Of a DNA stretch of 25,281 bases, positions 21,161 through 25,281 are shown one piece after another (the first letter of the stretch is position 1; each line of letters starts with the position of its first letter). The stretch covers positions 1-25,281 of the forward strand of contig CAYRYU010000107.1 in NCBI GenBank assembly GCA_964428355.1. Direction: 5' to 3'. This DNA comes from CAYRYU01 sp964428355 (GTDB lineage: Bacteria > Muiribacteriota > Ozemobacteria > Ozemobacterales > Ozemobacteraceae). A model generated the notes under the pieces. The model was not told where the DNA came from, ran no database searches, and saw nothing but the letters and a program-made list of their open reading frames with translations. A program made the translations under genes and the position numbers.

Positions 21161-21718
21161 ATGAAGCGGATTCTTCCTTTCCTGTTGGTGGTTGCCCTTT
21201 GTCTCCCGGGCGCCGTTTTCGCCAAAGGCAAAAAAGCCAAGAAAGCCAAAGGCACCAACGTTCCGGAGTGGGCGGTCGAGAGCGAAAAGTGCTCTGGCGA
21301 TCGCGATGTCAAGAGCGTTTCCCTTGGAAAAGAGTCGATCTATGTGAGTGAAGATCTCCGGTCGGCCTCCTTCACCAAGGATTCCGTGCACGCCCTCCGC
21401 CACAACCTGGTGTACTATTGCGCTTCCGATGGAAAGTTCCGGAGAACTCCCGGAATGTGCAGCTGCGGGATCTCCCTGGTTCCCAGCTTCAAGCATGGCG
21501 AATCCTGGTACACCCTCGACAAGGATCTCAACGGCAACATCACCATCAACGGCGCTCCTTCCACCTCACCCGTCGTCCAGGAACCCGTGAAGAAGCCCGT
21601 AAAGAAGGCCAAGAAGGCGAAGAAAGCCAAGAAATCCAAGAAGGCCAAGGCTGACAAAGAAGCCGCTCCGGCCGCGAAAGAAGAGCCCAAGAAGGAAGAA
21701 CCTGCGAAGGGCAAATAA
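21161..21718 (+). CDS. Secreted Lys/Ala-rich small protein with four-cysteine domain
   Basis: The 185-residue protein has a clear signal peptide (MKRILPFLLVVALCLPGAVFA, cut after residue 21), a short KGKKAKKAK segment, and a compact central domain (about 35-130) with four cysteines (C44, C87, C100, C102; motifs YYCASDG and MCSCG). The long tail (143-185) is made of KKAKK-type repeats, then Glu/Lys/Pro. The cysteines could form disulfides or bind a metal. The basic tail could bind anionic surface polymers or nucleic acid. The family is not recognised. GGAGG seven bases before the ATG supports the start, and a strong terminator follows the stop, so this is a single-gene unit. Confidence 0.85.
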   Translation: MKRILPFLLVVALCLPGAVFAKGKKAKKAKGTNVPEWAVESEKCSGDRDVKSVSLGKESIYVSEDLRSASFTKDSVHALRHNLVYYCASDGKFRRTPGMCSCGISLVPSFKHGESWYTLDKDLNGNITINGAPSTSPVVQEPVKKPVKKAKKAKKAKKSKKAKADKEAAPAAKEEPKKEEPAKGK

Positions 21719-21732
21719 TCCAACCCATCGGG

Positions 21733-21764
21733 AACACCCGGGAGATTTCCCGGGTGTTCTTTTT
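21733..21764 (+). terminator. Rho-independent terminator
   Basis: AACACCCGGGA (21733-21743) and TCCCGGGTGTT (21748-21758) form a perfect 11-bp stem with a 4-base loop, followed by CTTTTT. It ends the transcript of the Lys/Ala-rich protein. Confidence 0.93.
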
Positions 21765-21776
21765 ATGAGGATTTCA

Positions 21777-22613
21777 ATGCACCCCATTTTTCAGCCTCAA
21801 TCCAGGATCATCCTCCTGCTGATCCTTTTCGCGTTCTTTCCGCCGACTCTTTTTGGTTCGGACAGCTTGGGGGCGTCCTCGGAGGAGGGAGTACCGGTTT
21901 CCTCGGTAACCGACCGTTTCGGAAGTCCGACCGCCTCGGCTGCGAGCGAAACCTTTGGCTCCAAAGTGAAAACGGGAAAGGCGAACCCCGGGAGGTTCCT
22001 TCCGCCGGAGCCCACCCCCGCGAATCTGCGGGAACTGATCCCGGGTTTTTCCGCCCAGGACCTCCCGACCCTGGAAAAGGGTTTTGTTTCGCCCGATCCC
22101 CGGACACGTGAGGAAGCCCTTTTCATTATGGGCAGTCTTCCCCACCTTCCGGAAATGGATGAACCGAGGATCGTGGAAGGCATTATCGACCGTTTCCAGG
22201 ATGCTTCGGAGTCGGTTCGTATCCAAGCGCTCAAAACCCTCTTGGGGCAGTTTTCAGAGCTCCCCCGGACGCACGAGATCGTGGCATCTCTTTCCGCAGA
22301 GAGGCTTCCCGCGAATCTGGTCGCCTGGGCGAAAGACGTCATCGAAACCGGGGGCCGCCGGACCGCCCAGGCGGAAGCCGAGATCCGGCGCTTGACAGAG
22401 GAAGCTGATCGCAAGATGAGGGATCTTACCCTGACCCTTTCACGGGTCGATTCTGCCTCGGCAACGAAAGCCTGGCTGCAGGGTGAGCCGACGGTGAAAA
22501 CCGTAGACCTGACAGGCGATTGCCTGTGGTTCACGACCAAAGACGGGCTCCAGTCAGGGCTTTTGCTGGACACCTACCCCGCCTTTCCCGCTTCCGACAC
22601 GAGGAAAAGATAG
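21777..22613 (+). CDS. Secreted HEAT-repeat-like protein of unknown function
   Basis: The ATG at 21777 has GAGG about seven bases upstream and gives 278 residues; the ATG at 21765 lies in the terminator tail and lacks a ribosome site. A signal sequence (about 1-28) is followed by a low-complexity Ser/Gly/Pro region (30-85), then helical repeats resembling HEAT units (about 88-175: REEALFIMGSLPHLPEM, ESVRIQALKTLLGQF), a coiled-coil-like stretch (190-225: EAEIRRLTEEADRKMRDL) and a C-terminal beta-rich segment. No catalytic motif is visible. Its upstream neighbour ends in a strong terminator, so it needs its own promoter or read-through; no clear promoter is seen. Confidence 0.8.
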   Translation: MHPIFQPQSRIILLLILFAFFPPTLFGSDSLGASSEEGVPVSSVTDRFGSPTASAASETFGSKVKTGKANPGRFLPPEPTPANLRELIPGFSAQDLPTLEKGFVSPDPRTREEALFIMGSLPHLPEMDEPRIVEGIIDRFQDASESVRIQALKTLLGQFSELPRTHEIVASLSAERLPANLVAWAKDVIETGGRRTAQAEAEIRRLTEEADRKMRDLTLTLSRVDSASATKAWLQGEPTVKTVDLTGDCLWFTTKDGLQSGLLLDTYPAFPASDTRKR

Positions 22614-22667
22614 CCCTCGGGGGGACAATCCGGAATCCCACCCGGGGATTTGGTTGGGAGGACCGGG

Positions 22668-22697
22668 TTGACAAGGGAAACGAAGGATACCTAGAAT
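22668..22697 (+). promoter_or_regulatory. Strong sigma-70 promoter of the DUF1015 gene
   Basis: Perfect TTGACA (22668-22673), an 18-base spacer and TAGAAT (22692-22697). The predicted start near 22704 gives a leader of about 44 bases containing CAGGAG seven bases before the ATG. Confidence 0.75.
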
Positions 22698-22747
22698 GGA
22701 CGTGAAATCCGGTCAGGGATTTCCCGACATCATCTCAGGAGCAAATC

Positions 22748-23986
22748 ATGGCTACCGTTCGCCCTTTCAAAGGATTGAGAGCCCCCCAAGAGATCGCCCC
22801 GAAGCTGGCAGCGCTTCCCTACGACGTCATGAATTCCGAGGAAGCCCGCAAAATGGCTGAGGGAAACGATTTTTCCTTTTTGCACGTCACGAAACCCGAG
22901 ATCGATCTCGCCCCCGGAATCGACCTTTACGATCCCTCAGTTTATGCGAAGGCGAAGGAGAATTTCGCGCTTTTCCAGAAAAAGGGGTATCTCAAGCATG
23001 ACTCCGCCCCTTGTTTCTACATCTACCGGCAGGTCATGGATGGCCGCTCCCAGACCGGTCTGATGTGCTGTTGCGCCGCGGAGGAGTATTGGAACGATTC
23101 GATCAAAAAACACGAATTGACCAGGAAGGACAAGGAAGAGGACCGCCTCCGGCACGTTGACACCATCAATGCCAACGCGGGCCCCGTCTTCCTTACCTAC
23201 CCCGCGAGGTCCGAGATCGACTCGATGGTCGACGAAGCTGTAAAGAAGCCTTCGGAATACGATTTCACCTCGGATGATGGAATAAGGCACGTGCTTTGGG
23301 TCGTCCAGGACCAGTCATGGGGCGAGAGGATCCAGGGCCTTTTCAAGAAGGTCCCCGTTCTCTACGTTGCCGATGGGCATCACCGCTCGGCGGCCGCCGC
23401 GCGAATCGCCAAGGTCAGGAAGGACCAGAACCCGAAACACACCGGCAAGGAGGAATACAACTTCTTCCTGGCGGTGCTTTTCCCCCACAATCACCTGTAC
23501 ATCATGGATTACAACCGCGCGGTGAAAGACCTGAACGGGAACTCCGAGGAGGCTTTCCTCAAAAAAGTCGGAGAAAGATTTTCCGTCGAGAAGACCTCGG
23601 AGAAGAAGCCGGCCAAACAGAAGACCTTCGGCATGTTTCTCAAGGGTCAGTGGTACAAGCTTACGGCAAAGGAAGGAAGCTTCGATTCCAGGGATCCCGT
23701 CGAGAGCCTGGATGTTTCCATCCTTCAGAAGAACCTCCTGGAGCCGATCCTGGGCGTGAAAGACCCCCGAACCGACAAACGTATCGATTTCGTCGGGGGA
23801 ATCCGTGGCGTGGGTGAGCTCGAAAAGCTCGTAAAAAGCGGGAAAGCCGAGGTCAGCTTCTCGATGTTCCCCACCACTGTCGAGCAACTTATGGCAATTG
23901 CCGATAGCGGGAAGATAATGCCACCCAAATCCACCTGGTTCGAGCCGAAGCTCCGTTCCGGGGTGGTCATCCATACTCTCGATTGA
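22748..23986 (+). CDS. DUF1015 family protein
   Basis: The 412-residue soluble protein is typical in length for DUF1015 (COG4198). Family features: the N-terminal RPFKGLR and ALPYDVM (5-28), KHELTRKDKEEDR (121-133) with the conserved histidine and charged cluster, and the hallmark ADGHHRSAAA (208-217). The DGHHR motif is also seen in ParB-like nucleotide-using enzymes, and some relatives have been suggested to be kinases of small molecules such as serine; I cannot confirm that here. The cytoplasmic protein is expressed from its own strong promoter. The following gene starts 63 bases later without a clear promoter and may be co-transcribed. Confidence 0.9.
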   Translation: MATVRPFKGLRAPQEIAPKLAALPYDVMNSEEARKMAEGNDFSFLHVTKPEIDLAPGIDLYDPSVYAKAKENFALFQKKGYLKHDSAPCFYIYRQVMDGRSQTGLMCCCAAEEYWNDSIKKHELTRKDKEEDRLRHVDTINANAGPVFLTYPARSEIDSMVDEAVKKPSEYDFTSDDGIRHVLWVVQDQSWGERIQGLFKKVPVLYVADGHHRSAAAARIAKVRKDQNPKHTGKEEYNFFLAVLFPHNHLYIMDYNRAVKDLNGNSEEAFLKKVGERFSVEKTSEKKPAKQKTFGMFLKGQWYKLTAKEGSFDSRDPVESLDVSILQKNLLEPILGVKDPRTDKRIDFVGGIRGVGELEKLVKSGKAEVSFSMFPTTVEQLMAIADSGKIMPPKSTWFEPKLRSGVVIHTLD

Positions 23987-24049
23987 TGGAGTTGCGGGGA
24001 TTACCCCATTTCCCGGCGGCATGGATTCCATCGTTGGGCTGAACTGCCG

Positions 24050-25279
24050 ATGAAGGTCAAGATTGCCTGGGAAGCCCGTTCCACCGTGGGTGGAGCGGGC
24101 GCTGCCGGGATCTTCTACGCGCTTCCCTTCCTCGGATTCGGGCTGGGAATCCTTTTCTATGCGCTGGGATGTTTCGTTACGCTCCGCGAAACCGGGCGAT
24201 GGATCGAGGTCGACGCTTTCCTCCAGGAACTCCGGTTTTGCGATTCCATCATCGGCCCGGGTGGCGTTCCAACCCCGATGCCGTCCTTCTGGTTTTCCTA
24301 CCCCATTACCGGAACCTATCTGTACCAATGGCAGGGGAAAGAACTGCTCGGGAAAAGGTTCGCCATCAAGGACAACTTCGGTGGGTCGAGGTCGGAATGG
24401 GAAAACCTTTTCCGACCTCTGGAACAAGCCAAAGCAAGCGACAAGCCCATCCGGATCCTGGTCAATCCGGACAACCCCCGCGAGTCTCTCGTCTTCAGGC
24501 GTCTTTCTCTTTTCATGACCGTCATCTTTCTGACTGGTTTTATCCTTCTTTTGGTTGGAGGAGCGATGGCGGTCGAGGGGTTGGGAGGTTTCCTGCGATA
24601 TCGGAAGGCGGGGGAACTCCGAAGGAGACTGCCCGATGAGCCATGGAAGGCTGTCCCGATCTGGCTCACCAGGCAAATTCGCGTCGCCACGACTTCCAAC
24701 CTGGTCCAAAGGTGGGGCATGGCAGGAATGACAGGAATCCTCGCCATGGTCACCCTGGTCAATCTCGGTTTCGACAACTCCCAATCCATCCTGGTCCGGT
24801 TTGTTCCCCTTCCCTTCCTGGCCGTTTTCTTCTCGTTCCTCTGGAATGCCGTCCAACGCACCCGGCTTGCCCTGACCAAGGGTGAACTCCGTTTCCTGCT
24901 TTCCCAGCTTCCGATTGTTCCCGGAAAAACCGCCTCGGGTGTCCTTTCCGCCCCTGAAGGACTCCTTCCCAGGGAAATCAACGGGCTCATAAGGGCGGTT
25001 CCGCGGGAGGAGGCGGAGGGCGAGGGCGCTCCGGCGTTCGAGACGGTGTTCCAGACCTCAAAAACCAGGGGAAAGGACGGGCTGGGGATTTTTCTGATCC
25101 CGATACACGTTCCTGCAGAGATCCGGGGAAAAGGCACTCAGAAGCCCGGAAACCTCGATTGGATCTTGAGAATGAATGGTGAGCTCGAAAACGAACTGGT
25201 ATCAATCCAGATCGACCTTCCGGTCTTCGAGGTCAAAGACCCCTCCCTGATCGAAGCTGACCAGAAGACCTCTTTGTGA
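24050..25279 (+). CDS. DUF3592-domain membrane protein
   Basis: The 409-residue protein has membrane helices at about 16-43, 153-175, 222-240 and 250-268. Between helices 1 and 2 is a DUF3592-like beta domain: FWFSYPITGTYLYQWQGKEL (80-99), then PIRILVNPDNPRESLV (133-148), matching the family's pattern of a Y-x-Y strand pair and a final NPxxP. The C-terminal 130 residues are soluble and unrecognised. There is no ribosome site before the ATG at 24050, but an in-frame stop just upstream excludes an earlier start. The stop lies two bases from the window end. Function of this family is unknown. Confidence 0.8.
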   Translation: MKVKIAWEARSTVGGAGAAGIFYALPFLGFGLGILFYALGCFVTLRETGRWIEVDAFLQELRFCDSIIGPGGVPTPMPSFWFSYPITGTYLYQWQGKELLGKRFAIKDNFGGSRSEWENLFRPLEQAKASDKPIRILVNPDNPRESLVFRRLSLFMTVIFLTGFILLLVGGAMAVEGLGGFLRYRKAGELRRRLPDEPWKAVPIWLTRQIRVATTSNLVQRWGMAGMTGILAMVTLVNLGFDNSQSILVRFVPLPFLAVFFSFLWNAVQRTRLALTKGELRFLLSQLPIVPGKTASGVLSAPEGLLPREINGLIRAVPREEAEGEGAPAFETVFQTSKTRGKDGLGIFLIPIHVPAEIRGKGTQKPGNLDWILRMNGELENELVSIQIDLPVFEVKDPSLIEADQKTSL

Positions 25280-25281
25280 GG

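Noticed and set aside
21090..21164. 24-codon frame ending in overlap with the ATG of the Lys/Ala-rich protein
   Set aside because: No ribosome site, no resemblance to the tiny peptides, and it contains the likely promoter region.
23315..24856. Minus-strand open frame of 513 codons opposite the DUF1015 and DUF3592 genes
   Set aside because: Spans two recognised plus-strand genes and their gap; no domain or ribosome site.
1..25281. tRNA, rRNA, CRISPR arrays, insertion sequences and prophage genes
   Set aside because: None recognised on reading; no transposase, integrase or regular repeat-spacer pattern is visible.

Overview
The window is 25,281 bases of dense, moderately high-GC bacterial DNA, mostly chromosomal housekeeping genes with an unusual accessory stretch on the right. 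LspA, two Lgt enzymes, a lipoprotein signal sequence, several secreted proteins and an AccA/AccD-type carboxyltransferase suggest an envelope rich in lipoproteins. A run of exactly 100 Ns flanked by an identical 55-bp repeat marks this as a draft, probably metagenomic, scaffold. The taxon cannot be fixed from sequence alone. The mix would suit an uncultured diderm candidate phylum such as Riflebacteria, but that is a guess.

Left part (1-5400, minus strand): a polytopic membrane protein that runs off the left edge; accD-accA-sigma factor as a tight operon behind a good promoter; and a lipoprotein with two haem-binding CxxCH motifs and fibronectin-like domains. Centre-left (5419-9790, plus strand): lspA, two tandem lgt genes, an RluD-type pseudouridine synthase, a membrane-anchored protein with a pseudopilin-like tail, and an orphan HAMP protein. 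Next come a secreted caspase-like (clan CD) protein, an RCK-gated potassium channel, an M50-type membrane metalloprotease and a DUF4258 protein interrupted by the scaffold gap.

Centre-right (13315-20657, minus strand) is one translationally coupled operon. In transcription order it encodes a nucleoside phosphorylase, a GT4 glycosyltransferase, a cytosolic TerB-like/TPR protein, a solute-binding protein fused to a MalF-type permease, and a MalG-type permease. Every junction is a 4-base overlap. No ABC ATPase gene is in the window.

The most interesting site is the intergenic region 20598-21160. It holds two tiny tandem genes (23 and 25 codons), each with a strong ribosome binding site. They encode related amphipathic Trp/Arg-rich peptides that share protein sequence much more than DNA sequence. 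A good sigma-54-like promoter precedes them, and a perfect 6+6 inverted repeat lies about 100 bp upstream of the predicted start, where an enhancer-binding protein would bind. The same repeat sits just upstream of the divergent promoter of the phosphorylase operon. Downstream are a secreted Lys/Ala-rich protein with a strong terminator, a HEAT-like secreted protein, a DUF1015 protein and a DUF3592 membrane protein.
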